From positions 1 to 53,388 of the forward strand of contig CAIOKO010000173.1 in NCBI GenBank assembly GCA_903858935.1: DNA of 53,388 nucleotides, written 5' to 3'. This DNA is from an uncultured Schlesneria sp. (GTDB lineage: Bacteria; Planctomycetota; Planctomycetia; Planctomycetales; Planctomycetaceae). Position numbers and translations under genes: made by a program. Shown in pieces: positions 45,887 to 53,388 of the stretch. The notes below the pieces were generated by a model. It ran no database searches. It had not been told where the DNA came from and worked only from the letters and a program-made list of their open reading frames with translations. Every line of letters begins with the position of its first letter. Positions within the stretch are counted from its first letter, which is position 1.

Positions 45887-46411
45887 GTGGACACTTCTCA
45901 CGTGCTCTCAGCATCGGTCACTCCCGTCGTGCTGATCTCGGCCTGTGGGTTAGTCACGTTGGCTCTCTATAACCGCTTAGGGACAATTCTGGCCCGAATC
46001 CGAGCGTTTCATTCGCAAAAGATCGAATTGCTCAAACAACGCCACGAACAAGGCCGCACTGAGCACGCGATGCTGCTGGAAATGCTCGATACCCAGATCG
46101 ACGTTGTGACCTTAAAAGCCAGGATGGTTCAAAAGGGTTTGATGTGCTTGTTAGCCGCGATCGCCGCGTTTCTGGTCTGTTCCCTGCTTGCCGGAGCGGC
46201 AGCCTTACATGAAGAAGTCGGTCCGGCAGCAATCGTCGTGGGGGCTTTCGGCAATATTCTGTTCCTGATCGGACTCGGTTGGGCCATGCGGGAATTGATG
46301 CTTTCACTCAGTCCACTGGAAGAAGAAAGCAGTTATTTGAAGGTCGTTTCGAATCACTATTCCAATACATCTTCCGTTGAAAAGAGACTGACAATCGCAG
46401 AAAGTGCGTGA
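45887..46411 (+). CDS. DUF2721 membrane protein
   Basis: A 174-residue protein matching DUF2721. An N-terminal membrane segment (SASVTPVVLISACGLVTLAL) is followed by a helix with the conserved LYNRLGTILARIRAFH, then a charged stretch, and two more membrane segments (KGLMCLLAAIAAFLVCSLLAGAA and AAIVVGAFGNILFLIGLGWAM). The first GTG is at 45878; the GTG at 45887 has AGGTG six bases upstream and gives the family N terminus, so I prefer it. Function is unknown. It lies between unrelated small genes. Confidence 0.82.
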   Translation: MDTSHVLSASVTPVVLISACGLVTLALYNRLGTILARIRAFHSQKIELLKQRHEQGRTEHAMLLEMLDTQIDVVTLKARMVQKGLMCLLAAIAAFLVCSLLAGAAALHEEVGPAAIVVGAFGNILFLIGLGWAMRELMLSLSPLEEESSYLKVVSNHYSNTSSVEKRLTIAESA

Positions 46412-46449
46412 TCTCCCCCCAGTTCGCTCACTGATGAGGTGTCACCAAA

Positions 46450-46632
46450 ATGAATGAAGAAGCCAGCTACACTTGCGCATCCTGTGGCGAGGAAATCGTT
46501 GTTCCAATCGATCTGTCTGTCGGTTCGGAACAGGAATATGTGGAAGATTGCCCGATCTGTTGCCACCCCAACGTGATCCACGTCGAAGTCGACAATCACG
46601 GGGAAGCACGATTGTGGGTGACCGGTGATTAG
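46450..46632 (+). CDS. CPXCG-motif cysteine-rich protein
   Basis: A 60-residue metal-binding protein of the CPXCG group. Two CxxC pairs, CASCGEE (near residue 9) and CPICCHPN (near residue 34), plausibly bind zinc; the second carries an extra Cys where the usual motif has Gly-type residues. The ATG at 46450 has GAGGTG upstream. Function unknown. Its stop overlaps the stop of the convergent gene on the other strand by a few bases. Confidence 0.8.
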   Translation: MNEEASYTCASCGEEIVVPIDLSVGSEQEYVEDCPICCHPNVIHVEVDNHGEARLWVTGD

Positions 46633-47000
46633 TCGACTGTCCGACTAAGGTTCATCTTTTCCGCTTTGACGTATAACTCGGCGGGGGCTTTGTCGAAATA
46701 CTGAAAGAGCGCCGGGCATAGCCAGCCTTGCATCGCGGGTGAATCGGTTTGGTACCAGTTGCCACCCATTTCCTCCCGAACCCATTCAAGTCGTTTCTGG
46801 TAACCCGGAAACGGTGATGCCGAGAAGAGCATTCTAAATCCGTTTTGGGCATTGGGGATTTCTGCCACAAGATCATCAATCATCGCGGGAACCCCGTTGA
46901 CGAACGGCTCCCTGACAAGATCCGTGGCAACGTCATCAAAGACCCATGTTCCCGCACTTTCGAGCCAGTAGGGGGCAATGACCTGGATTTGATTGGGCAT
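46629..47000 (-). CDS. DUF6717-like protein
   Basis: A protein of about 123 residues whose core resembles DUF6717 as I recall it: VIAPYWLESAGTWVFDD, then REPFVNGVPAMIDDLV, IPNAQNGFRMLFSASPFPGYQ and WLCPALFQYFDKAPAELYV. No known function. The ATG at 47000 gives the expected N terminus; an ATG at 47054 would add 18 residues. The stop overlaps the CPXCG gene's stop in opposite orientation. It lies divergently about 115 bases from comEC. Confidence 0.65.
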   Translation of the reverse strand: MPNQIQVIAPYWLESAGTWVFDDVATDLVREPFVNGVPAMIDDLVAEIPNAQNGFRMLFSASPFPGYQKRLEWVREEMGGNWYQTDSPAMQGWLCPALFQYFDKAPAELYVKAEKMNLSRTVD

Positions 47001-47114
47001 GGAACGATCAATCTGTTGTGGGGCGTTCGGTCTCGAAATTCTGTAATCTGTCATACTGATCAACGCGTAAAACGCAAGGTTGACGCTTTCGAGTTGTTTG
47101 CGTGAGGCAAGGTG

Positions 47115-49610
47115 ATGTCGCATGTCTTTGAGCTGGCTGCAAACTCGCCGGTGACGGATCGTCGCCGCCGTTGCCCGGCCATCGTCATCGTCGCTATCGC
47201 TTCGCTGGGAATCCTGGCCGACCGGATGTATCCCGTCTCGCTCGACGCATGGTTGTTGCTGACCGCTGTCTCGTCGAGTGTCTGGCTGATTGCATTTGTA
47301 ACCCAACAACGCTGGCCGTCTGCTCTCTGCTTGTTACTCGGCTGGTTTGGACTGATGGGAGCCTGGCATCACTGCCGCTGGAATTGTCGAGCTGAGAACA
47401 ACATCGCCAATTCGGCGACCAGCACACCAGCACTGGTTCGCGTTGTGGGAAAAGTCGTCCAGTCACCCTGGATCGTCCATCATCCTGAAGCGAGCCGTGC
47501 AAGCTGGCAAAGTCCCGAGCACACGATCCTGATCCTCGAAAGTCGATCACTGGTAACCGACGCCGCAAAGTCGCTGGCAGTTTCAGGAACCACGCGCGTC
47601 TCTGTCGATGGCGCGGTTGCTGAAGTCGCTTTAGGTGATCTTGTCGAAGTCACGGGAACGTTGGCTCTTCCCAGTGAACCGGCAAATCCCGGTGACTTCA
47701 ATCAGCGGACGTTCTTGAGGGCTCAAGGGATTTTCGCCGTGGTCCGATCTGACCATCCAGACTGCGTTGCGATCATCGGGCGAGAACGAACCACATGGGA
47801 TTGGCTGCTGGTCCTTCGGGGTAAACTGCGATCACGGGCAGAGCAATTGATCTCGAACTGGCTACGGAGCGACACGGCACCCGTGGCTCAGGCCATGCTG
47901 CTGGGAAGCCGAGTACAAATCGATGACGAGACACGTCGAGCCTTCCGCGAAAGTGGCATGCTGCACGTCCTTGCCATTTCGGGAATGAATGTCGGACTAT
48001 TGTGGAGCTGGCTCTGGTCACTCAGCCGATGGCTGGGTCGATCGGCTGAGACTTCGACCTGGATCGTACTAATCGCTCTACCCCTTTATGCCGTTGTCAC
48101 AGACGCGAATCCTCCGATTGTTCGCGCAACGGTTGTCGCTGTTATTGTCGCGCTCGGAACACTTCTGGGTCGTACCGGGTCGATGGGCAACTCACTGGCG
48201 CTCGCAGGCCTGTCAGTGTTGGCCTGGAATCCGACCGACTTGTTCAACACCGGAGCTCAGCTTTCGTTTCTCGCGGTTTTCGCGATCCTGCACACCACGA
48301 ACTGGCTGAAGCTGCTGCAACAGGAAACACTGGTCAAAGAGGACATCGGACCTTTGGAGGACTCGTTTCTGCGACGATCAATTCGTCGAATGGTACGAGC
48401 CATCATCGAAGCGAATATCGTGGGGCTGGCGGTCTGGGTCATGACCTCACCACTGGTGGCCAGTGAGTTTCATCTTGTTTCGCCAATCGGATCGTTACTG
48501 ACAGTCCTGCTGGCTGTACCTGTCACGCTGATGTTCTGGATTGGCTACTCGTTCCTGTTGCTGGGTCTGGTCTGGTCAAGTCTATTTGGCTGGCTGGGGA
48601 TTCCGTTCGACATGATGTTGCGAGGATTTCTGTGGACGGTCCATGCAGGTGCGAGTCTCGACCTTGGGCACGTTTATGTTCCCTCACCACCCGTCTGGTG
48701 GACGATCGGGTTTTATGGTTTGACCCTGCTGCCGACTCTGTTGATTCGCAACCATCGCCGGGGCGCCGCTGTTTCTGTCAGAGCCGGATTAACATGGATG
48801 GTGCTGGGGCTTGCCTGGGATCTTTATCGCGAGCCCCAGCGTGGAGTCACCTGTACGTTCATTTCTGTCGGTCATGGGTTAAGCGTTCTGATCGAGTGTC
48901 CGAACGGTCGGACGGCTCTGTACGATGCCGGAGGAATGGTTGGTGGAGGATCGGTCGCGCGGACAATCTCACAGGCACTATGGACAACGGGCCGGTCACG
49001 ACTGGATGCCGTGGTGATCTCACACGCCGATGGCGATCACTGCAACGCCTTGCCCGAGTTAAGTCGCATTGTGTTACCGGGGAATTTGTTTGTGCATCGC
49101 AGTTTTCTCGATTGGAAACAACTGCCGGTCGCTGATGCGATCGAACGTTCAGCCAGCGCTGGAGCGAAAGTGCGTTTGATTAGCGAAGGAGAATCGCTGG
49201 TCCTCGATCCGAGCGTCTCCCTCAAAATCCTCCATCCACCGAACGAGTTTCACTCACCGAAAGACAATCCCAACAGCATTGTGCTTTGCATCGAATATGC
49301 GGGTCGACGAATCCTGCTGACAGGCGATCTTGAACTTGAAGGACTTGAGCGACTGTTAAGGACTCCACCGGTCGATACGGATGTTTTACTTTCACCACAT
49401 CACGGCAGCCTGAAAGCGAACCCGCTCGATCTGGCTCGCTGGGCAACCCCCGAGTATCTGGTTGTCAGCACTCCCGAAGCGAGCGCTGCCGAACGCCTTG
49501 CCGCACGTTATGGCCCTGAAACTCAAATCCTGACCACGGCAACTCGCGGTGCGATCCGCTGCCACATCAGCCCCGACGGGCAACTTCAGATTGTTCCGTT
49601 CAAGAATTAG
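47115..49610 (+). CDS. comEC: ComEC/Rec2-family DNA internalisation protein
   Basis: A protein of about 831 residues. ComEC forms the channel for single-stranded DNA uptake in naturally competent bacteria. It has an N-terminal DUF4131-like region with two or three membrane segments and an OB-like soluble part. The competence domain follows (VAQAMLLGSRVQIDDETRRAFRESGMLHVLAISGMNVGLLW, here given in part; many hydrophobic helices). A C-terminal metallo-beta-lactamase domain begins near residue 575 with VISHADGDHCNA (about 633-643), LLTGDLELEGL and VLLSPHHGS. The HxDxDH zinc motif is intact. The ATG at 47115 has GAGG seven bases upstream; a GTG at 47112 is close. No comEA is near. Presence suggests, but does not prove, competence. 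Confidence 0.88.
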   Translation: MSHVFELAANSPVTDRRRRCPAIVIVAIASLGILADRMYPVSLDAWLLLTAVSSSVWLIAFVTQQRWPSALCLLLGWFGLMGAWHHCRWNCRAENNIANSATSTPALVRVVGKVVQSPWIVHHPEASRASWQSPEHTILILESRSLVTDAAKSLAVSGTTRVSVDGAVAEVALGDLVEVTGTLALPSEPANPGDFNQRTFLRAQGIFAVVRSDHPDCVAIIGRERTTWDWLLVLRGKLRSRAEQLISNWLRSDTAPVAQAMLLGSRVQIDDETRRAFRESGMLHVLAISGMNVGLLWSWLWSLSRWLGRSAETSTWIVLIALPLYAVVTDANPPIVRATVVAVIVALGTLLGRTGSMGNSLALAGLSVLAWNPTDLFNTGAQLSFLAVFAILHTTNWLKLLQQETLVKEDIGPLEDSFLRRSIRRMVRAIIEANIVGLAVWVMTSPLVASEFHLVSPIGSLLTVLLAVPVTLMFWIGYSFLLLGLVWSSLFGWLGIPFDMMLRGFLWTVHAGASLDLGHVYVPSPPVWWTIGFYGLTLLPTLLIRNHRRGAAVSVRAGLTWMVLGLAWDLYREPQRGVTCTFISVGHGLSVLIECPNGRTALYDAGGMVGGGSVARTISQALWTTGRSRLDAVVISHADGDHCNALPELSRIVLPGNLFVHRSFLDWKQLPVADAIERSASAGAKVRLISEGESLVLDPSVSLKILHPPNEFHSPKDNPNSIVLCIEYAGRRILLTGDLELEGLERLLRTPPVDTDVLLSPHHGSLKANPLDLARWATPEYLVVSTPEASAAERLAARYGPETQILTTATRGAIRCHISPDGQLQIVPFKN

Positions 49611-49632
49611 TGCTTTGTCAATCTTCTGAATT

Positions 49633-49975
49633 AGGGTGCCACTGCATGACCGTCTTCAGTCATGCAGTACTCTTTCACCGGCAGAACGCGAAGCCAGTGC
49701 TTCTCCGAAGACTCCGTCGAGGCGTCGCCTTTTACCAAAGTAGCCATCATCGCTCCGCGTGATGAGCATTGTTCGAGAACCTGCCAATTTCCAATTCGCC
49801 TGTTTTCAAAATAGCAACTCAAACCAAACATTTGTCCCGATGCTGAGGCAACGCTTGAATCGTATCCGACGCATGCTCATCACGCTGAGCGATGATGGCT
49901 ACTTTGGAAGAAATGCTGAAAGTTGACTCAAAAAGTCAACTTTCAGCATGCGATAAAGTCCGAAGCAGTGGCGCA
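49633..49975. repeat. Palindromic repeat, family A (largest copy, nested inverted repeats)
   Basis: The outer halves are GGGTGCCACTGC from 49634 and GCAGTGGCGC near 49965. Inside is a 10-bp perfect hairpin, ACTGCATGAC (49641-49650) with GTCATGCAGT (49659-49668). Further inside, 49737-49769 and 49873-49905 are inverted copies with 32 of 33 bases matching and 103 bases between. The element appears to be a family A repeat into which or around which a second inverted repeat sits. No transposase is present. Confidence 0.65.
49913..49949 (-). terminator. 16-bp perfect hairpin after the DUF1501 gene
   Basis: ATGCTGAAAGTTGACT (49913-49928) pairs perfectly with AGTCAACTTTCAGCAT (49934-49949) around CAAAA. 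It lies about 55 bases downstream of the minus-strand DUF1501 stop. In the minus direction it is followed by TTTCTTCC, a short T-rich run, so it may end that transcript. Confidence 0.5.
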
Positions 49976-50004
49976 GGATCCTAATTCAGAAGCTTGAAAC
50001 AGCA

Positions 50005-51462
50005 TCAAAACAGGCCTGCAATCGGATTTGCGTCGAAGATATGCGTCGGTCGATTCAGGTCGTCGTACCAGGCTGCCGTGTCAGGAAGACCAAGCGCCGA
50101 ATAGATCGTGGCGGCCATGTTCTCAGGCTTTTGCGGATCAGCGGCAGGATAGGCTCCAATCTTATCTGATGCCCCAACGACACGGCCTCCTTGTGTCCCC
50201 CCTCCGGCAAAGAAAACGGTTTGCACTGCACCCCAATGATCACGACCAGGCAATTTATAGTGCTGAGGCAGATGAGAGATTTTGGGTGTTCGACCAAACT
50301 CGCCAGCCATGACGATCAGCGTATCATCGAGCATCCCTCGATCGTGAAGATCGTCGAGCAATGCTGAAAGACATCTGTCCGTCGGCGGGAAGAGTTTATC
50401 TTTCAGATGGGGAAACGCTTCGCCATGAGTATCCCATGTCTCGTTGTTCCCCAGGTTGACCTGCACCAGATTCACGCCTGCTTCAACGAGATTACGCGCC
50501 ATCAGCAGCGACCAGCCGAATGAGTTGCGACCGTAGCGATCGAGCGTCTCGGGTCGTTCATTTTTGACATCCAGGATTTGCTTCACCTTGGGGTCGGTCA
50601 AGAGCGAGATCGCACCCTGACGCGATCGGTCAAAAGATTCTGTCCCCGCCGCACGATCAAGATCCTGTCGCTGGCGCTCGATTGACGTCAAAAGATCCAT
50701 CCGTTTGCCGAAACGATCGAACGACAATTCCGCAGGCAGGGTCAAGTCAGGAATCTGAAATTTGCGATCGGCGTTATAGACCTTTGCTCGATCCTGATGA
50801 TCGAAAGCAAATTCCGGGTAGGCGCCGTAACAGGCGGAATCGTATCCCGCGGCATCGATCACCCACGGGTCCCGGTGTGGTCCCAACTGCCCGGCGAATT
50901 GACCTGGTATCACTCGCCGTGTGGTATGAATCAGCCGTTCAGGAAGAATGGCCGCCGGAGGAAGATTATTACGAGGCCTGGTGACCGCCCGGGCAACGGA
51001 TGCAATCGAAGGCCAGTCGGTTCGTTTCGGACCATTCGGATCAAAACCGGGTGGAAGCATTGTCTTCCCCGTCAGCATGATCATATGGCCGGCCGAGTGG
51101 TCATTCGTCGGATGAGTTAACGAACGGCAGATCGACCACAAATGACTGCGCTGCGCAAGCTTTGGCAGGTGTTCGCAAATCTCAAGCCCGGGGGTTTTCG
51201 TGGCGATCGGCTGAAACTCGCCCCGAATATTTTCCGGGGCTTCCGGCTTCATATCGAAGCTGTCGTGTTGACCAAGACCACCAGAGAGAAAGATGTAGAT
51301 GACCGATTTTGCCGTCTTATTCCCGCGATAAGTCGTGACGTCTGCGGCTTGCAGGGCCTGCAAGTGGTTCATCCCCAAGCCCAACAAGCCGATCCCACCC
51401 GCCTGAATCGCAGCGCGACGGCCGATCTGGGGATGAGCGAATTTGGGAACATGAGCTGACAT
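50005..51462 (-). CDS. DUF1501 Tat-exported protein
   Basis: A 485-residue DUF1501 protein and the third in this window. The leader includes GRRAAIQAGGIGLLGLG, a twin-Arg type signal. Body motifs are IYIFLSGGLGQHDSFDMKPEAPE, THPTNDHSAGHMIMLTGK, LVQVNLGNNETWDTHGEAF and GEFGRTPKISHLPQHYKLPGRDHWG. The GRDHW signature is kept but the spacing before it is longer than in the other two. The ATG at 51462 has GAGAG upstream. No DUF1549/1553 gene lies beside it, unlike the other DUF1501 genes here, so its partner, if any, is elsewhere. Confidence 0.86.
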   Translation of the reverse strand: MSAHVPKFAHPQIGRRAAIQAGGIGLLGLGMNHLQALQAADVTTYRGNKTAKSVIYIFLSGGLGQHDSFDMKPEAPENIRGEFQPIATKTPGLEICEHLPKLAQRSHLWSICRSLTHPTNDHSAGHMIMLTGKTMLPPGFDPNGPKRTDWPSIASVARAVTRPRNNLPPAAILPERLIHTTRRVIPGQFAGQLGPHRDPWVIDAAGYDSACYGAYPEFAFDHQDRAKVYNADRKFQIPDLTLPAELSFDRFGKRMDLLTSIERQRQDLDRAAGTESFDRSRQGAISLLTDPKVKQILDVKNERPETLDRYGRNSFGWSLLMARNLVEAGVNLVQVNLGNNETWDTHGEAFPHLKDKLFPPTDRCLSALLDDLHDRGMLDDTLIVMAGEFGRTPKISHLPQHYKLPGRDHWGAVQTVFFAGGGTQGGRVVGASDKIGAYPAADPQKPENMAATIYSALGLPDTAAWYDDLNRPTHIFDANPIAGLF

Positions 51463-51847
51463 CGGACTCTCACCGTGGAACTATTACAAATCAGTATCGG
51501 CTTAAATGTCATACCGGATTCGTCAACGCTTCGCAATCCGGCTCAGCCGGTTCATGCGCGTCGGACAACGGGCTTAAAATAGGACTATCAATCGCGCGTT
51601 ACCAAGGCGAGCCGAGAGGCGTCAGCCCTCGGACTCTTCGTTCACCAATTCGGATTCAGATTCCATGAAAACGTCCGAGCGCTGACGCCGCCCGGCTCAC
51701 CTCGCCTTCGTAAATATCAATAAACGCGCGAACGATTTCTCTATTCTGAACCCATCATCCGACGCGCGTGAACCGGCTGTGCCGGTCGGCTTGGGAAATG
51801 TTTCATGGCGGTTTAGCATATAAGGCCCTGTTTAGTGAAAGAGATTC
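51463..51847. other. Gap with a large palindromic element
   Basis: This 385-base gap lies between divergent genes. Most of it is the inverted-repeat element at 51538-51785. No gene is apparent. Promoters for both flanking genes must lie in the remaining 75 and 62 bases, or within the element. Confidence 0.5.
51538..51785. repeat. 248-base imperfect inverted-repeat element
   Basis: The left arm (51538 to about 51635) starts CCGGCTCAGCCGGTTCATGC; the right arm (about 51674 to 51785) ends with the inverse, CCGGCTGTGCCGG. The outer 28 bases match at about 26 positions. Matching continues inward in blocks (GGCGAG/CTCGCC, GAGGCGTCAGC/GCTGACGCC, CTCGGAC/GTCCGAG), with small insertions. No open frame or transposase lies inside. 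It has the form of a miniature inverted-repeat element; flanking target duplications were not found by eye. Confidence 0.65.
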
Positions 51848-53113
51848 ATGGCTGGCCCGCGTCTGGAATTGCCCGTACTTCAAAACTGGAGCTGTCACAA
51901 TTGTGGTGGTTGCTGTCGACAGCACTTGATCGAAGTGACAGAAGAAGAACGCCAGCGAATTCTCAAACAAAATTGGACAGCTCAGGACGGCGTTCATCAG
52001 CCGGTCATGCAATGGCACTCAGGCCCCCCCTGGCGTAAGCGGTATCGACTAAGTCACACCGCGGATGGTGGATGCGTCTTCCTGGACGAAAAAGGACTTT
52101 GCCGGATCCACGCGAAATTTGGCGAAGCGGCCAAGCCGCTTCCCTGCCGGGTTTATCCGTTTGCCTTTCATCCGTCAGGAAAATCATTCGCTGTCAGCCT
52201 GAGGTTCAGTTGTCCGTCGGTCGTGGCTAATAAGGGTATGTCAGTGACCCAGCGGACGAGTGAATTACGCCGAATGGCAGAGGAAGTCATCCCGCGTGGT
52301 GCCGAGAAATCTCCGCCGCCGTTGCTGACCCGCACGGATCGCGTCGACTGGCCGGATTTGCTGCCGTTCGTGGAAGCACTCGATCACACTTTTGCGGACC
52401 CGACTTCACCGTTCATTATTAAACTTCATCGTGCGATCATCTGGACAACGTTAGTCGGTCAGTCGTCGTTCGAAAAATTGCGAGGCCCCCGGATTCGCGA
52501 GTTAATTGGTTTGCTCATGGAAGCAGCTCGCGTTGAGATTCCTCGCATCCCGGAGAAAATCGACGAGCCGAGCCGATTAGGTCGGCTGTACTTTCGAACG
52601 CTGGTCGCTCAATACGCGAGGAAGGACACGGTGGCGGATCTCTCAACAGGCCCCTGGGGACGTTGGCGTCTGTTTCGAGCGATCCTCAAGTTCACGAAGG
52701 GGGCTGGAGATGTCCCACCGCTTCAATCAGGTTTCAAACCGGTCCCTTTCGCCTCTCTGGAGACACCGTTTGGTTCATTGGACGCACAGTCGGAAGAGAT
52801 CCTGACTCGATATTTTCGAGTCAAAATTCAGGGATTGCACTTCTTCGGTTCCGCATATTATGACGTCCCATTCGCGGAAGGTTTTCATAGTCTGGCACTG
52901 ATGTTACCGGTCACACTGTGGCTGGCACGTTGGCTGGCAGTCGGTGAAGGACGAAACCATTTGACTGTCGACGACGTTTCCAAAGGACTGGCAATTGCCG
53001 ACCATCATCACGGCTATTCACCAGCCCTCGCACAATACGCAGCCAGAAACCGAGTCCGTTGGCTGGCGGAATCGAACGACCTGAGCCGGTTATGCCTCTG
53101 GTATTCTCGTTGA
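51848..53113 (+). CDS. YkgJ-family cysteine-cluster protein
   Basis: A 421-residue protein whose first 125 residues form a YkgJ-type cysteine cluster, thought to bind zinc or iron. The motif is WSCHNCGGCC (CxxCxxCC near residue 16), followed by GGCVFLD, GLCRIHAKFG, PLPCRVYPFAF and RFSCPSV, together eight cysteines. The rest (about 130-421) is a helical domain I do not recognise, so this is a long version of a usually short family. The ATG at 51848 has AAAGAGA upstream. It is the last complete gene before the IS110 element. The function is unknown. Confidence 0.8.
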   Translation: MAGPRLELPVLQNWSCHNCGGCCRQHLIEVTEEERQRILKQNWTAQDGVHQPVMQWHSGPPWRKRYRLSHTADGGCVFLDEKGLCRIHAKFGEAAKPLPCRVYPFAFHPSGKSFAVSLRFSCPSVVANKGMSVTQRTSELRRMAEEVIPRGAEKSPPPLLTRTDRVDWPDLLPFVEALDHTFADPTSPFIIKLHRAIIWTTLVGQSSFEKLRGPRIRELIGLLMEAARVEIPRIPEKIDEPSRLGRLYFRTLVAQYARKDTVADLSTGPWGRWRLFRAILKFTKGAGDVPPLQSGFKPVPFASLETPFGSLDAQSEEILTRYFRVKIQGLHFFGSAYYDVPFAEGFHSLALMLPVTLWLARWLAVGEGRNHLTVDDVSKGLAIADHHHGYSPALAQYAARNRVRWLAESNDLSRLCLWYSR

Positions 53114-53149
53114 ATTGGATTCGCTACCAGGGAGCCTCGCCGAGTTCTC

Positions 53150-53324
53150 AACATAGGTGTAGGGTGCGGACAAGTCTTCGAAGTCCCACCGCGATCCTGG
53201 TTACGTCATCCGGAGCGCGAGGTTCCACCGGAGCCATCTTCTGTTTGCGTAGACATAATGGAAGGACCAGTCGCCCACGGATACGTGGGTTGTGTTTAAT
53301 GGATCGAGCGTTTCGATCCTTTTT
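53150..53324 (+). ncRNA. Candidate IS110 bridge RNA in the element's left end
   Basis: IS110 elements carry a structured noncoding RNA, the bridge RNA, in the leader upstream of the transposase; it guides recombination. This 175-base stretch is in the right place and shows structure: a hairpin GGTG-C-GGAC (53163-53171) with GTCC-CACC (53183-53190), a second stem CCCACG/CGTGGG near 53274-53289, and a clean terminator at 53301-53324. The 5' end and the guide loops were not determined. The call rests on position, the terminator and hairpins, and the transposase start that follows. It is inference. Confidence 0.45.
53301..53324 (+). terminator. Intrinsic terminator before the IS110 transposase
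   Basis: GGATCGA (53301-53307) pairs with TCGATCC (53313-53319) around a 5-base loop, followed by TTTTT (53320-53324). It ends 29 bases before the transposase ATG, so a leader transcript would stop before the coding region unless it reads through. This is what would be expected for a separate small RNA. Confidence 0.7.
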
Positions 53325-53353
53325 CCACAGAGCCACAACGGGAGGACTGGTCC

Positions 53354-53388
53354 ATGAGTACATTACGATTCGTTGGTTTGGATGTCCA
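53354..53388 (+). CDS. IS110-family transposase (partial, cut by window edge)
   Basis: Only 11 full codons are in the window. They read MSTLRFVGLDV followed by CA (His or Gln), matching the IS110 N terminus, in which the Asp of G(L/I)DV is the first of the DEDD catalytic residues. The ATG at 53354 has GGAGG eight bases upstream (53341-53345). The leader before it is noncoding. With so few residues the family call is likely but not proven. Confidence 0.65.
   Translation, partial: MSTLRFVGLDV

Larger units (their letters stand above)
49611..50004. other. 394-base gap with repeats and hairpins
   Basis: No gene is seen. The gap holds family A repeat DNA, a 10-bp hairpin at 49641-49668, a 33-base inverted repeat pair (49737-49769 with 49873-49905) and a 16-bp hairpin at 49913-49949. 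These are listed separately. Confidence 0.5.

Noticed and set aside
45370-45972. 200-codon open frame overlapping the gene at 45174-45704
   Set aside because: The overlapping frame at 45174 has a better position, 9 bases after a real gene. The longer frame reads as Arg/Ser-rich shadow and overlaps the DUF2721 gene start.
1-53388. tRNA genes or CRISPR arrays
   Set aside because: I looked for T-loop-like GGTTCGA contexts and regularly spaced direct repeats and saw none that hold up. Absence by eye is not proof; tRNAscan-SE and a CRISPR finder would settle it.

Overview
The window looks like chromosome of a planctomycete (phylum Planctomycetota, probably order Planctomycetales). The main reason is the set of families that are abundant in that phylum: three DUF1549/DUF1553 proteins (one with an N-terminal PSCyt1 domain), three DUF1501 proteins with Tat-like leaders, a Hanks-type kinase, EF-hand and FG-GAP proteins, a DUF4013-like membrane protein and a CPXCG protein. 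Coding is mixed-strand with loose spacing, and many intergenic gaps carry palindromic repeats. No tRNA, rRNA or CRISPR array was seen.

Layout. 0-6.2 kb: an ECF-like sigma factor (-), a 1.6 kb stretch with no assignable gene, an endonuclease/exonuclease/phosphatase-family protein (+), an ABM-domain monooxygenase (-), a hairpin-rich gap, and an FGGY sugar kinase (-) interrupted by one in-frame TGA. 6.4-10.3 kb: an outer-membrane/lipid A group on +, with an OmpH/Skp chaperone, LpxC, LpxA and a Gfo/Idh/MocA oxidoreductase. 10.5-12.8 kb: IspH and a polytopic membrane protein on -. 13-17.3 kb: a DUF1549/1553 + DUF1501 pair and a zinc-ribbon membrane protein. 17.6-18.8 kb: a PilT-type ATPase (-). 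19.2-28.6 kb: a + run with a second DUF1549/1553 + DUF1501 pair, an EF-hand protein, an FG-GAP protein, a STAS protein and a Ser/Thr kinase ending in a degenerate receiver domain. 28.7-32.3 kb: a very divergent isoleucyl-tRNA synthetase (-). 32.6-36 kb: a LarA-like protein overlapping a cysteine desulfurase, then TruA.

36-47 kb: a coiled-coil protein, a NagB-like protein with an altered active site, XseB, a PaaK-like ligase, PSCyt1-DUF1549-DUF1553, a PfkB sugar/nucleoside kinase, YjbQ, and small genes. 47-49.6 kb: ComEC/Rec2. 50-51.5 kb: a third DUF1501 protein (-). 51.8-53.1 kb: a YkgJ-type cysteine-cluster protein. The right edge cuts an IS110-family element just after the start of its transposase. 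The upstream leader of that element ends in a clear terminator and may encode a bridge RNA.

The genes that most clearly work together are the lipid A group and the secreted-protein group at 19-26.6 kb. The strongest leads are the IS110 leader, the kinase-pseudoreceiver fusion beside a STAS protein, the lipid A group with a possible GnnA-like enzyme, the DUF1549-DUF1501-EF-hand-FG-GAP run, the NagB-like enzyme lacking a catalytic Asp, and the recurring palindromic repeats. All assignments come from reading motifs by eye; no database search was run.
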